In this document: positions 1 through 8,345 of the stretch, piece after piece
How positions within the stretch are numbered: position 1 is the stretch's first letter
How the letters are laid out: every line of letters starts with the position of its first letter
DNA from: CAZKEG01 sp964601575
GTDB taxonomy: Bacteria; Desulfobacterota; Thermodesulfobacteria; Thermodesulfobacteriales; Thermodesulfatatoraceae
Direction of reading: 5' to 3'
DNA: 30,191 nt
NCBI GenBank assembly: GCA_964601575.1
Contig: CAZROA010000067.1
Span: forward strand, 1-30,191
Notes under the pieces: model-generated
Database searches by the model: none
Told to the model about the DNA's origin: nothing
The model's input: the letters and a program-made list of their open reading frames with translations, nothing else
Made by a program: the position numbers and the translations under genes

Positions 1-607
1 TTCGGCCTTAGCCACCAAAGATCCTGCCCTGGCTATCGCCCGAAAGGTTCAGACCCTCTATGAAGGCACCAAGAGTTTCGTGGCTGATTTTGAACAGGAG
101 GTCCATTGGCGTCGAGGCCAAGAGATCAGGCTCTCCAAGGGGAAGGTCTGGTTCAAAAAGCCAGGGCTGATGCGCTGGGAATACGCCTGGCCAGAGCCAA
201 TGCTCATCGTCTGCGACGGGCGTCTGGTCTATATCTACAGCCAAGTCGATAAGCAGGTAATGGTCTTCCCCTCAAGTAAGGCCCTCTCTCCCAAAGTAAC
301 CCTGGGGTTTATGAGCGGGAGAGGAAATCTCCTGCGTGATTTTGAGATCTTGGGCTATGTAGAAGAAAAAGACAGGGTGGCCCTTGATCTGAGGCCCAAG
401 ATAAAAAACGCCCAGGTAGAGCGTCTGCGCCTGGTGGTAGATAGGAAGAGCGGGTTGATCAAAGAGATCTGGTTTTGGGATTACTTGGGTAATTTGACCA
501 AGATCCGTTTCCAGAGACTCAGGCGTAACGTGGCCTTGGATGATCAACTATTTCATTTCACCCCGCCAAAAGGGGTAGAGATCATTCGGGAGAACGAAAA
601 TGGATAA
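1..607 (+). CDS. LolA-like outer-membrane lipoprotein carrier protein (5' end cut by window)
   Basis: Seen: the reading frame is open from base 2 with no stop, so the gene starts outside the window and the internal GTG at 80 is not the true start. About 201 residues are visible. They begin near a possible signal-peptidase site (SALA then TKDPAL) and continue with the LolA-type pattern: an early helix (IARKVQTLYEGTKSFVADF), then beta strands with KPGLMRWEYAWPEP and LIVCDGRLVYIYS. Known: LolA is a periplasmic beta-barrel chaperone that carries lipoproteins from the LolCDE complex to the outer membrane. Its presence implies a diderm cell. The stop overlaps the nadA start by 8 bases, so translation is probably coupled. 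Some LolA-like proteins serve other lipid carriers, so the cargo is uncertain. Confidence 0.82.
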   Translation, partial: SALATKDPALAIARKVQTLYEGTKSFVADFEQEVHWRRGQEIRLSKGKVWFKKPGLMRWEYAWPEPMLIVCDGRLVYIYSQVDKQVMVFPSSKALSPKVTLGFMSGRGNLLRDFEILGYVEEKDRVALDLRPKIKNAQVERLRLVVDRKSGLIKEIWFWDYLGNLTKIRFQRLRRNVALDDQLFHFTPPKGVEIIRENENG

Positions 608-1517
608 GGAAAAGCTGGCCCGAGATATACGGAGGCTGGCCAAAGAGAAAAAGGCCATCATCTTGGCCCATAATTATCAACCCCCGGAGATCCAAGACAT
701 AGCGGATCTCACTGGTGATTCCTTGGAATTAAGCCTCAAGGCCTCACAGACCGAGGCGGAGGTGGTCGTCTTTTGCGGGGTACGTTTTATGGCCGAGACC
801 GCGGCCATCGTCTGTCCAGACAAAAGGGTGGTCTTTCCTCGTCCAGAGGCCGGTTGTGCCATGGCCGATATGATCACCGTGGAAGATGTCCTTCGCTTGA
901 AGGAAAAACACCCCGAGGCCTTGGTGGTCACCTATGTCAATTCCTACGTAGAGATCAAGGCGGTGAGTGACATCTGTTGTACTTCCGCCAATTCGGTAAA
1001 TGTCGTCCGTGCCCTCAAGGCCAAAGAAGTGATCATGGTGCCGGACAAGAATCTTGCCCGCTACACCCAGCGCTTCTTCGATGAGGTCAAGATCTATTAT
1101 CACGAAGGCTTTTGTCCCTTCCACCAGGTCCTTAGCGTAGAAGACGTAAAAAAGGCCCAGGCCGAGCATCCCCAGGCGGTCTTTATGGCCCACCCCGAGT
1201 GTCGGCCCGAGGTCATCGACATGGCCCAGGTGGTGCGTTCCACCAGCGGCATGCTTAAGTATGCGCGGGAAGCCGAGGCCAAAGAATTTATCGTGGGTAC
1301 CGAGGTGGGGCTTTTATATCCGCTCAAGAAACAAAATCCAAACAAGGAATTCTTTCCGGCCTCAGAAGAGATGCTCTGCAAGGCAATGAAGATTATCTCT
1401 TTGGAAGATGTAAGACATTCTTTGGAAACCCTGGAGCCGGTAGTAGAAGTCCCTGAGGATATTCGTCAAAGGGCTTATCGTGCGGTCTCTCGTATGCTTG
1501 AAATACCTCGAAATTAA
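600..1517 (+). CDS. nadA: Quinolinate synthase NadA
   Basis: The product (305 aa) condenses iminoaspartate with dihydroxyacetone phosphate to quinolinate, the first committed step of de novo NAD synthesis, using a [4Fe-4S] cluster. The whole chain fits the family. The start has AIILAHNYQPPEIQDIADL, the middle has NSYVEIKAVSDICCTSANS, and the C-terminal third has TSGMLKYA. The likely cluster ligands are C86 (PEAGCAMAD), C172 (GFCPFH) and C260 (EEMLCKAM), which match the three conserved positions of the Thermotoga enzyme. The length fits the short thermophile form rather than the ~350 aa E. coli form. The ATG lies inside the end of the LolA-like gene (ATGGATAA overlap). No nadB or nadC is seen in the window. 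Confidence 0.96.
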   Translation: MDKEKLARDIRRLAKEKKAIILAHNYQPPEIQDIADLTGDSLELSLKASQTEAEVVVFCGVRFMAETAAIVCPDKRVVFPRPEAGCAMADMITVEDVLRLKEKHPEALVVTYVNSYVEIKAVSDICCTSANSVNVVRALKAKEVIMVPDKNLARYTQRFFDEVKIYYHEGFCPFHQVLSVEDVKKAQAEHPQAVFMAHPECRPEVIDMAQVVRSTSGMLKYAREAEAKEFIVGTEVGLLYPLKKQNPNKEFFPASEEMLCKAMKIISLEDVRHSLETLEPVVEVPEDIRQRAYRAVSRMLEIPRN

Positions 1518-1566
1518 GAGAACTCAGATGTTTTATGGTCTCAGATAAACCAAAAGGGAGGCCCTT

Positions 1567-3654
1567 ATGAAGTTACCCTTTGTCTTTGGGATCCATAACC
1601 ATCAACCCCTGGGTAACTTTGATCACGTGATCGAGAGACTCACCGTTGAGTGTTACCAACCCTTTTTAAAACTCATCTCCCGTGAAAAGGGCTTTCGTCT
1701 AAGTCTTCATGTAAGCGGCATCCTCCTTAAGTGGTGGGAAAAGAAGAGCCCAGGGGTAATTGATCTTTTGGGCCAAATGGTCCAAGCTGGGCAGGTGGAG
1801 CTGGTGGCCGGGGGGTTCTTTGAACCGGTGCTTGCGGCCATTCCACGCGAGGATCGTAAGGAACAGGTCTTACGACATAAAGACTATCTCAAGAGGCTAT
1901 TTGGCGTTACCCCGGTAGGGCTTTGGTTGACCGAAAGGGTCTGGGAACAATATCTGGTCGAGGACCTGGTGGACTTGGGGATCAAATACGTAGTAGTTGA
2001 CGATCGTCATTTTCTGGTCTCTGGCTTTGAGAAAGAGGCCTTACACGGCTATTACCTAACCGAGGCCGAGGGGCGACGCTTGGCGGTCTTCCCCATTGAT
2101 GAAACCTTGCGCTATGCCATTCCCTTCTGGCCGGTGCATCGTTTGGAACAATACTTAAATGACATTGCCTTTCGCGGTGGCAGAATGGCCATCTATTTTG
2201 ACGATGGTGAAAAATTTGGCGCCTGGCCGGGGACCAAGAAGTGGGTCTATGACGAGGGCTGGCTAAGATCCTTCCTTGAGGCCCTGGCCAAATGGGTTGA
2301 AGGTGGACTCATCGAGCCCATGACCTACGCCGAGGCCTTGGAAAAGGTCCCGCCCTTGGGGTTGGCCTATTTACCCACGGCCTCTTATATGGAGATGGAG
2401 GAATGGTCTCTGCCTGCGCGTCGTATCTTGGAGTTTGAAGAATTGAACCAGCGGTTGGATACCGAGCGCTCACGTTTTAAGGCCTTTATTCGCGGTGGGC
2501 ATTGGAAAAATTTCTTTGTCAAATATTCGGAATCTAACTATTTGCACAAACGTATGTTCCAGGTGAGCCGTCTGTCCCGAACCAAACCCTTTGATCAGGA
2601 GGCCCGTCTGCATCTTTTGGCCGCCCAGTGCAATGACCCTTATTGGCATGGCATTTTTGGGGGCCTTTATCTCCCCCACCTGCGGCAAGCCGTATGGCAG
2701 GCCCTTCTTTCGGCTGAAGGACGCCTGAGGGCCAAAGAAAAGGCCAAAGTCGAGGTCTTTGACTTGGATTACGACGGCCAGGAAGAGGTGGTCTTTCATT
2801 CATCAAAGGCCGTGCTCACCTTTAAACCCTCTTACGGAGCCCATCTACTCGAGTGGTCGGATCTTTCCTCGGCCCATAATTTTCAAAATACCCTGACCAG
2901 GCGCTTTGAGGCCTATCATATCGCCATAAAACAAGCGGTTTCCTCTCATCCGAGCTCGATGGATACCGATTCCGGGGTCTTCAGTATCCATCATCTGAAA
3001 AAACGTCCCTCTCCGGAGGTCTTGGCCGCCTTGGTCTACGATTGGTATGAGAGACATAGTCTGATTGAACACTTTTTTGATCCTTGGCGCGGGCTTTCTG
3101 ATTTTGTCGCCTGTAATTTCGGGGAATGGGGTGATTTCGCCAACCAGCCCTTTGTCTTTCACCGCCTCAAAAACGGCCTCCTCTTCTTCCGAGACGGCGG
3201 CCTCTATCCCCCGGGTTCAGCCAGAAGGCCGCTTCTCCTCCGCAAGATTATCAAGATGACCAAAAGCGGACTCAGTCTGGAGGTAACCTACGAGATCGAA
3301 TATCGAGCCGAAGAGGAAACCCGTTGTCATTTTGGAGTAGAATTCAATTTCTTCCCCCCGCTCCTGGCCCATGGTCAAGGGGAACTCCTCATCGACGGCG
3401 TGTCCTTTGGCCTAGAGAAGCCCTTCGAGACCCAGGGAGAAGTCTTACAACTAAAAGACCCTCTAGCCGGAAAGACCCTTTCCCTCCGATTGAGCGAAAA
3501 GGCACGGTTTTTCGTCTTCCCGGTCAAGACCGTAAGTCAATCGGAAGAAAGCTATGATTTGACCACCCAAGGATTGGCCATTATGCCCTTTTGGGCCGAA
3601 AGTTTTCGCCAGGGTCATACCCTAACCAAGTCCCTCAAATTAGAAATCTCATAG
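1567..3654 (+). CDS. GH57 4-alpha-glucanotransferase / amylase-like enzyme
   Basis: A 695 aa glycoside hydrolase family 57 protein, probably a 4-alpha-glucanotransferase that rearranges alpha-1,4-glucans. Seen: the N-terminus GIHNHQPLGNF, the motif LWLTERVW with E123 as the expected nucleophile, and YFDDGEKFGAWPG with D213 as the expected acid/base. These match my recollection of the Thermococcus litoralis enzyme (E123/D214). The region up to about residue 290 is the (beta/alpha)7 barrel, followed by SYMEMEEWSLPARR, the helical part with AQCNDPYWHGIFGG, and the DUF1925/DUF1926-type beta sandwich. No signal peptide, so it is cytoplasmic, probably in storage-glucan turnover. A good Shine-Dalgarno (GGGAGG) precedes the ATG. 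nadA ends 49 bases upstream, so cotranscription is possible. Amylase and transferase activities cannot be separated by eye. Confidence 0.9.
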   Translation: MKLPFVFGIHNHQPLGNFDHVIERLTVECYQPFLKLISREKGFRLSLHVSGILLKWWEKKSPGVIDLLGQMVQAGQVELVAGGFFEPVLAAIPREDRKEQVLRHKDYLKRLFGVTPVGLWLTERVWEQYLVEDLVDLGIKYVVVDDRHFLVSGFEKEALHGYYLTEAEGRRLAVFPIDETLRYAIPFWPVHRLEQYLNDIAFRGGRMAIYFDDGEKFGAWPGTKKWVYDEGWLRSFLEALAKWVEGGLIEPMTYAEALEKVPPLGLAYLPTASYMEMEEWSLPARRILEFEELNQRLDTERSRFKAFIRGGHWKNFFVKYSESNYLHKRMFQVSRLSRTKPFDQEARLHLLAAQCNDPYWHGIFGGLYLPHLRQAVWQALLSAEGRLRAKEKAKVEVFDLDYDGQEEVVFHSSKAVLTFKPSYGAHLLEWSDLSSAHNFQNTLTRRFEAYHIAIKQAVSSHPSSMDTDSGVFSIHHLKKRPSPEVLAALVYDWYERHSLIEHFFDPWRGLSDFVACNFGEWGDFANQPFVFHRLKNGLLFFRDGGLYPPGSARRPLLLRKIIKMTKSGLSLEVTYEIEYRAEEETRCHFGVEFNFFPPLLAHGQGELLIDGVSFGLEKPFETQGEVLQLKDPLAGKTLSLRLSEKARFFVFPVKTVSQSEESYDLTTQGLAIMPFWAESFRQGHTLTKSLKLEIS

Positions 3655-3749
3655 GGCCTGTCTTTGGCTGAATCTGTTGAGGCTCATTTATATCTTTTTT
3701 CTATTAAACGAGTTAAAATCTTAGAGAAAAGTTATAAAAAATCGGTTTG

Positions 3750-4889
3750 ATGAAGACCAAAAAGATCGTCATTGTCATTTTTTTTCTCCTTTGGCAGGCA
3801 GCCTGGGCTGACCCAGGGCTTTATAAAGATCGGCTTGTCATCGGGACCTCCCTCCCTCTCACCGGGCACGTGGCCTATTTGGGTCAGGCGGTGCTGGCCG
3901 GGATGCAGGCCTATTTTCGCCATATCAACGCCCAAGGAGGCGTCTACGGGCGACGCATTGTCCTCAAGGTCTATGATGATGCTTATACCCCACCCCTTAT
4001 GATAGGCCATATCAGGCGCCTGATCGAAAAGGACAAGGTCTTTGCCATTGTAAGCCCGGCTGGAACACCAACGACCCTTACCGTGGTAGAAATCTGTCAA
4101 AATCAGAGGGTCCCCCTCCTTTTTCCCATTACCGGGGCCATTGAACTCCGGCGTCCGGTGAAAAGATACATCTTTAACCTCCGCCCGAGTTATTGGGATG
4201 AATGCCGAGCCGGAGTGGACTTTTTTATCCAAAGGGGCAAAAGGCGTTTTGCCATCTTTTATCAAAGAGATGCCTATGGCCTTAATGGGCTCCAGGGGGT
4301 GGAACGCCGCTTGATAAAATACGATCTGGAACCGGTGGCCAAGGCCTCCTATCTTCGCGGAACAAGTGAGGTAAGCAAACAGGTACGAGAAATCATGCAG
4401 GCCCACCCGGAGGTGGTCGCCCTTATTGGTACGGCTGACGTGTGCGCCGCCTTTATCAAAGAGGCCGTTTCTTACGAACAAGGGGTCTCGTTTTTCGGTG
4501 TTTCCTTTGTCGGGGCTAAAGATCTGGCCAAACGATTAAAAGGGATCAAGGCTCGGGTATTTTTGACCCAAATCTTACCCCCTTATACTGATCTCTCCTT
4601 ACCGGCGGTAAGGGAATATCAAAAAATATTTCGTAAATATTTTCCCTCCCAACCACTAACTGCCCTCTCTTTTGAAGGTTTCTTAAATGCCAAACTCTTT
4701 GTTTATGCTTTAAAAAAGGTCGGCCCCGAGCTAAATAGAGAGAAATTAATCCTTACGATTGAAAAATTCCGAAACCTCGACATAGGAATCGGGGAAAAGA
4801 TAAATTTTTCGGAAACAGATCATCAAGGCTTGAATAAAGTCTTTATTATTCAATTAAAAAATGGAAAAATTTCCTTTATCACGACTTAG
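3750..4889 (+). CDS. Periplasmic ligand-binding protein (Peripla_BP_6, branched-chain amino acid type)
   Basis: A 379 aa class I periplasmic binding protein. Seen: a signal peptide (MKTKKIVIVIFFLLWQAAWA, cleaved before DP), then GTSLPLTGHVAYLGQAVLAG and the NAQGGVYGRR turn. These are typical of LivJ/urea/amide-type binding proteins. Further on come SPAGTPTTLTV and YQRDAYGLNG, the hinge-flanking segments. I chose the ATG at 3750; a TTG at 3747 is directly before it. The 3' end overlaps the sensor kinase gene by 29 bases. No permease or ATPase gene lies in the window, so I infer that the protein presents a small molecule to the kinase rather than feeding a transporter. The ligand cannot be predicted. 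The last ~250 bases are markedly AT-rich. The 92-base gap before it has no strong promoter. Confidence 0.88.
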   Translation: MKTKKIVIVIFFLLWQAAWADPGLYKDRLVIGTSLPLTGHVAYLGQAVLAGMQAYFRHINAQGGVYGRRIVLKVYDDAYTPPLMIGHIRRLIEKDKVFAIVSPAGTPTTLTVVEICQNQRVPLLFPITGAIELRRPVKRYIFNLRPSYWDECRAGVDFFIQRGKRRFAIFYQRDAYGLNGLQGVERRLIKYDLEPVAKASYLRGTSEVSKQVREIMQAHPEVVALIGTADVCAAFIKEAVSYEQGVSFFGVSFVGAKDLAKRLKGIKARVFLTQILPPYTDLSLPAVREYQKIFRKYFPSQPLTALSFEGFLNAKLFVYALKKVGPELNREKLILTIEKFRNLDIGIGEKINFSETDHQGLNKVFIIQLKNGKISFITT

Positions 4890-6996
4890 AGTCCTCTTTA
4901 AAAAGAACACCCCTTATCAGATCACCCGTTCCTTTGCCCTGAAGATGCTTCCTCTCTCTTTTTTAGTTGGTCTTTTTATCTGTTTTGCCATTCCTATTGG
5001 TTATTATTTTGTGGCTAGACAGGAAGTAGTCAAACAAGCTGAACTCCATGCTGCTTATATTGCTTCTATTTTTCGAGAAACTCTTGAGATGTATCCTTTG
5101 GTATGGAAAGAAAGGATACAATCTCGGCTTATATTTACAAAAATCCGCTACGTAAAATTTTATGATCCAGAAGACAATTTAATTGCCGAAATAGGCTCTC
5201 CTGAGTCACCCTCAGAACCATTGGTAATTGTCAAAAAAAATATTAAGTATGCCGGGCATACTTACGCTTCAGTAGAAGTAGGTGTCTCCTTAGCTGATAT
5301 TCAACATAATGCTTTTAGATTATTATTTTTCTCTCTTTTTTGTGGAACCGTAGTTGGTTTGACTCTATTTTTATTACCAGTATTTGAAATTCAAGCAGTT
5401 GAAGACGAGGTCAATAAATCCAAAAAATTACTTCTAGCAGAGCAAGAAAAATTAAAGCGTTCTGAAGAAAAATACAGAACCCTTTTTGAACTTGCCCCTG
5501 ATGGAAATGTAATTACCACTGAAGACGGTTGTATTATTTCTTGTAACCAATCTTTTCTCAAGATGTTAAATATAAACGAAGATATCAAGTATTTAAACAT
5601 AAAAAACTTCTATCTTGATCCCAAAGTTCGCAACAAGTTTCTTGAAGAGCTTTACCAATATGGTGAGATTCTTAATAAAGAAACAATTTTTAAAAGAGCA
5701 GATGGTTCCGAGTTACCAGTCTTGTTATCTATGAGACTGATTAGTTCTCGAATTTTAGAAAATGAGAATCATATAGATTCGCAAACCAACTTCTTGATCT
5801 TCAATATCATAAGAGATATAACCGAGATAAAAAAGATTGAGAAACAACTTATTCAAGCCCAGAAATTGGAAAGTATCGGTCTCTTTGCCGGTGGTATCGC
5901 CCACGACTTTAATAATATTTTGGCCGGTATATTAGGATACACGGAATTACTTAAGATGCGCATTAAAGACGACAAATTAGGAAAATATATCGAGGCCATA
6001 GAAAAATCCGCCACCAGGGCCTCTGGTTTGGTCAAAAATCTCTTGGCCTTTGCCCGGGCTGATAAGTACCAATTGGAAATAGTCAATCTTAATGAGATAG
6101 TAGAAGAAGTATCTAGTTTCTTGGAACATACCCTCGAAAAGAAGATATCTCTCATCAAAGAACTTGATCCTGGTCTCCATCTGGTAAAGGCTGATCCATC
6201 TCAGATAAACCAGGTTCTCTTAAACCTCTGTGTAAACGCTAGAGACGCCCTCCTCTCCCAAGGTGGAGGAAAAATAACAATCAAGACCTTTAACACCACT
6301 TTGGGAAGAAGGCAGTTTTTTACCGGGGATATCAGTGAACCCGGGAGCTATGCCGTGATCTCCGTCTCAGACAACGGCCCTGGGATGGAACCAGAGGTCT
6401 TAGATAAGATCTTTGACCCCTTCTTTACCACCAAAAGACCCGGAGAAGGAACAGGCCTCGGACTTTCGGTAGTCTATGGCATTGTAAGGAACCACGGTGG
6501 ATTCATAGACGTAATCAGCGAGCCGGGCCAAGGGGCGGAATTCATTATTTATCTCCCTTCTCTTGAGGAACAAGGTGCATCGGTGGAAAAGAAGGAAAAG
6601 AAAGACACCGAAGAAATAGAAGGGGCCAGGCCTGGGGAGACCATCCTTCTCATCGATGACGAAGAAGAGGTGCGCAATTTGGGCAAGATAATCCTTGAGG
6701 AAAAGGGATATCGGGTGTTGGTGGCCAAAGATGGCCTTGAGGGGATCAAACTTTTTAGAGAAAACGGCCACCAAATAGATCTCGTCTTACTCGATCTTAT
6801 TATGCCCAAGAAAGACGGAGTCGAAGTCTTTAAGGAGCTTAAGAAATTAGACCCCTCGATAAAGATTATTCTGGTCACCGGTTATGCCCTGGACAAAGAC
6901 GCTCAGGAATTACGAAAAGCCGGGGCCGACGCCTTTGTCACCAAGCCCTACCGTGTTAACGAACTCCTACAGACCATCCGCCAGGTCTTGGGATAG
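4861..6996 (+). CDS. Hybrid sensor histidine kinase (periplasmic sensor, PAS, HisKA, HATPase, receiver)
   Basis: A 711 aa membrane-bound kinase. Transmembrane segments lie near residues 28-51 and 152-174 and flank a ~100 aa periplasmic region. Then come a short coiled coil (180-203), a PAS domain (about 203-325) and a HisKA domain with H348 in GGIAHDFNNILAG. The ATPase has N459 (LCVNARDAL), DNGPGM (504-509) and GTGLGLSVV. A receiver domain (about 593-711) carries D599/D600, phospho-acceptor D645, T673 and K695. HDFNN-type kinases often act without a classical HAMP domain, and none is visible here. The gene overlaps the binding-protein gene by 29 bases, which argues for co-translation and for ligand-loaded protein contacting the periplasmic domain. 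No DNA-binding response regulator lies nearby. Bases up to about 5870 are far more AT-rich than the catalytic half. Confidence 0.93.
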   Translation: MEKFPLSRLRVLFKKNTPYQITRSFALKMLPLSFLVGLFICFAIPIGYYFVARQEVVKQAELHAAYIASIFRETLEMYPLVWKERIQSRLIFTKIRYVKFYDPEDNLIAEIGSPESPSEPLVIVKKNIKYAGHTYASVEVGVSLADIQHNAFRLLFFSLFCGTVVGLTLFLLPVFEIQAVEDEVNKSKKLLLAEQEKLKRSEEKYRTLFELAPDGNVITTEDGCIISCNQSFLKMLNINEDIKYLNIKNFYLDPKVRNKFLEELYQYGEILNKETIFKRADGSELPVLLSMRLISSRILENENHIDSQTNFLIFNIIRDITEIKKIEKQLIQAQKLESIGLFAGGIAHDFNNILAGILGYTELLKMRIKDDKLGKYIEAIEKSATRASGLVKNLLAFARADKYQLEIVNLNEIVEEVSSFLEHTLEKKISLIKELDPGLHLVKADPSQINQVLLNLCVNARDALLSQGGGKITIKTFNTTLGRRQFFTGDISEPGSYAVISVSDNGPGMEPEVLDKIFDPFFTTKRPGEGTGLGLSVVYGIVRNHGGFIDVISEPGQGAEFIIYLPSLEEQGASVEKKEKKDTEEIEGARPGETILLIDDEEEVRNLGKIILEEKGYRVLVAKDGLEGIKLFRENGHQIDLVLLDLIMPKKDGVEVFKELKKLDPSIKIILVTGYALDKDAQELRKAGADAFVTKPYRVNELLQTIRQVLG

Positions 6997-7076
6997 GCCC
7001 TGAGACAAAGACTTGCAAAAGAGGGCCAAATCTTATAGGTCTTTTTCCCGAAAAAGAATAGGCACGGGAGGCATAC

Positions 7077-8345
7077 ATGTATCAACCGCGACTTGAGACC
7101 CTTCCTCGAGAAGAACTGGAAAGGCTTCAGTTAAAACGCCTAAAATGGACCTTGGCCCATATCAAGGCCAATAATCCAGCCTATGCCAAACGCTTGGGAG
7201 ACTTTGAGGTAGAAGATATACGGGATATTTCAGACATCCGCCAATTCCCCTTCCTCACCAAGGAAGACCTGCGCGAAGCCTACCCCTTTGGGTTGGCTTG
7301 TACCCCGAAGGAAGATTTCGTGCGCTTTCACATGTCCTCCGGCACCACTGGCACCCCGGTGATCAATCCCTTCACCAGGGCGGATGTTGAGCAATGGGCA
7401 GAGATCATGGCCCGGTGTCTATCCGCCGCTGGGCTCACCCACAAAGACGTCCTCCAGATCACCCCGGGATTCGGCCTCTTCAATGGCGGTTTCGGCTTTC
7501 ATTACGGGGCCGAGCGTATCGGTTGTTTTGTCGTCCCTATTGGTCCGGGTCGCACCCTTATGCAGCTCAAGTTCATGAAGGACTTCGGAACCACCGCCTT
7601 GGCGGCCATCTCTTCTTATCCTCTGCGTCTTATCGAGGTGGCCAAGGCCGAAGGGTTTGATCTCTCAGAGACCAAACTCCGGGTGGGAATCTTTGGGGCC
7701 GAAGTCTGGAGTGATGAGACGCGTAAATTCATCGAAAAGGAGCTCGGCATCGAGACCTTTGACATCATCGGCATGACCGAGACCGGTGGCGTAGGTATGG
7801 GGATCGACTGCGCCGCCCATAACGGCATCCACGTCTGGGAGGATCATTATCTGATCGAGATCATTGATCCAGAGACCGGGGAAGTGCTCCCCAATGGGGA
7901 AGAAGGGGAATTGGTGGTCACCACCCTTACCCGGGAGGGCCTTCCCTTGATCCGTTACCGCACCAGGGACATCACGCGCATCATCTCCAGGGGTCGTTGT
8001 CAATGTGGGCGGACCATGGTGCGCTTGGACAGGCTCAAAGGCCGCACCGATGACATGCTCAAGGTCAAAGGGGTCAATTTTTATCCCAGACAGATCGAAG
8101 AAATCATCATGAAACACCCAGAGGTATTGCCGGATTACCTTATTCGGATCGGCAAGCGGGCGGGAAAGGACTTTATTGAGATCCTGGTCGAAAGCCGCAC
8201 CCTGGATGAGACCCTCAAGCGCCGCCTGGAGGAAGAGATTTATAATTATCTCGGCTTTCGGGCCAATGTGATCCTGGTCTCTGAGGGCCAAATCCCCCGA
8301 CGGGAGGGAAAGGCTGTTCGGGTAGAAAAGGTCAAACCAGAATAA
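7077..8345 (+). CDS. paaK: Phenylacetate-CoA ligase
   Basis: A 422 aa adenylate-forming enzyme that makes phenylacetyl-CoA (or a related aryl-acetyl-CoA) from the acid, ATP and CoA. Seen: the AMP-binding loop SSGTTGTPV (87-95), FGLFNGGFGFHYGAERIG, the MTETGGVGMG segment, YRTRDITRI, and the C-terminal hinge and lysine region LKGRTDDMLKVKGVNFYPRQ. A small cysteine pair (GRCQCGR) lies before the hinge. The ATG has a good Shine-Dalgarno (GGGAGG, about 6 bases upstream). The gene faces iorB-iorA. In many anaerobes IorAB turns aryl pyruvates from aromatic amino acids into aryl-acetyl-CoA, and PaaK homologues interconvert the acid and CoA ester, so the pairing makes metabolic sense. The stop codon directly abuts the iorB stop. 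Confidence 0.93.
   Translation: MYQPRLETLPREELERLQLKRLKWTLAHIKANNPAYAKRLGDFEVEDIRDISDIRQFPFLTKEDLREAYPFGLACTPKEDFVRFHMSSGTTGTPVINPFTRADVEQWAEIMARCLSAAGLTHKDVLQITPGFGLFNGGFGFHYGAERIGCFVVPIGPGRTLMQLKFMKDFGTTALAAISSYPLRLIEVAKAEGFDLSETKLRVGIFGAEVWSDETRKFIEKELGIETFDIIGMTETGGVGMGIDCAAHNGIHVWEDHYLIEIIDPETGEVLPNGEEGELVVTTLTREGLPLIRYRTRDITRIISRGRCQCGRTMVRLDRLKGRTDDMLKVKGVNFYPRQIEEIIMKHPEVLPDYLIRIGKRAGKDFIEILVESRTLDETLKRRLEEEIYNYLGFRANVILVSEGQIPRREGKAVRVEKVKPE

Noticed and set aside
80..607. A complete gene starting at the GTG at 80
   Set aside because: The frame is open back to base 2 and the upstream residues fit the LolA pattern, so the gene is cut by the edge.
3677..3705. Promoter TTGAGG-17-TCTATT before the binding-protein gene
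   Set aside because: Both boxes are imperfect and the gap is AT-rich, so chance matches are expected.
3732..4481. 249-codon minus-strand open frame inside the binding-protein gene
   Set aside because: The opposite strand encodes a clear binding protein with a signal peptide; the reverse frame has no recognisable domain.
6996..7027. Terminator after the sensor kinase (GGCCCT ... AGGGCC)
   Set aside because: The stem is only six bases with a 20-base loop and no T-run follows directly. The T-run at 7042-7046 pairs only weakly with another stem.
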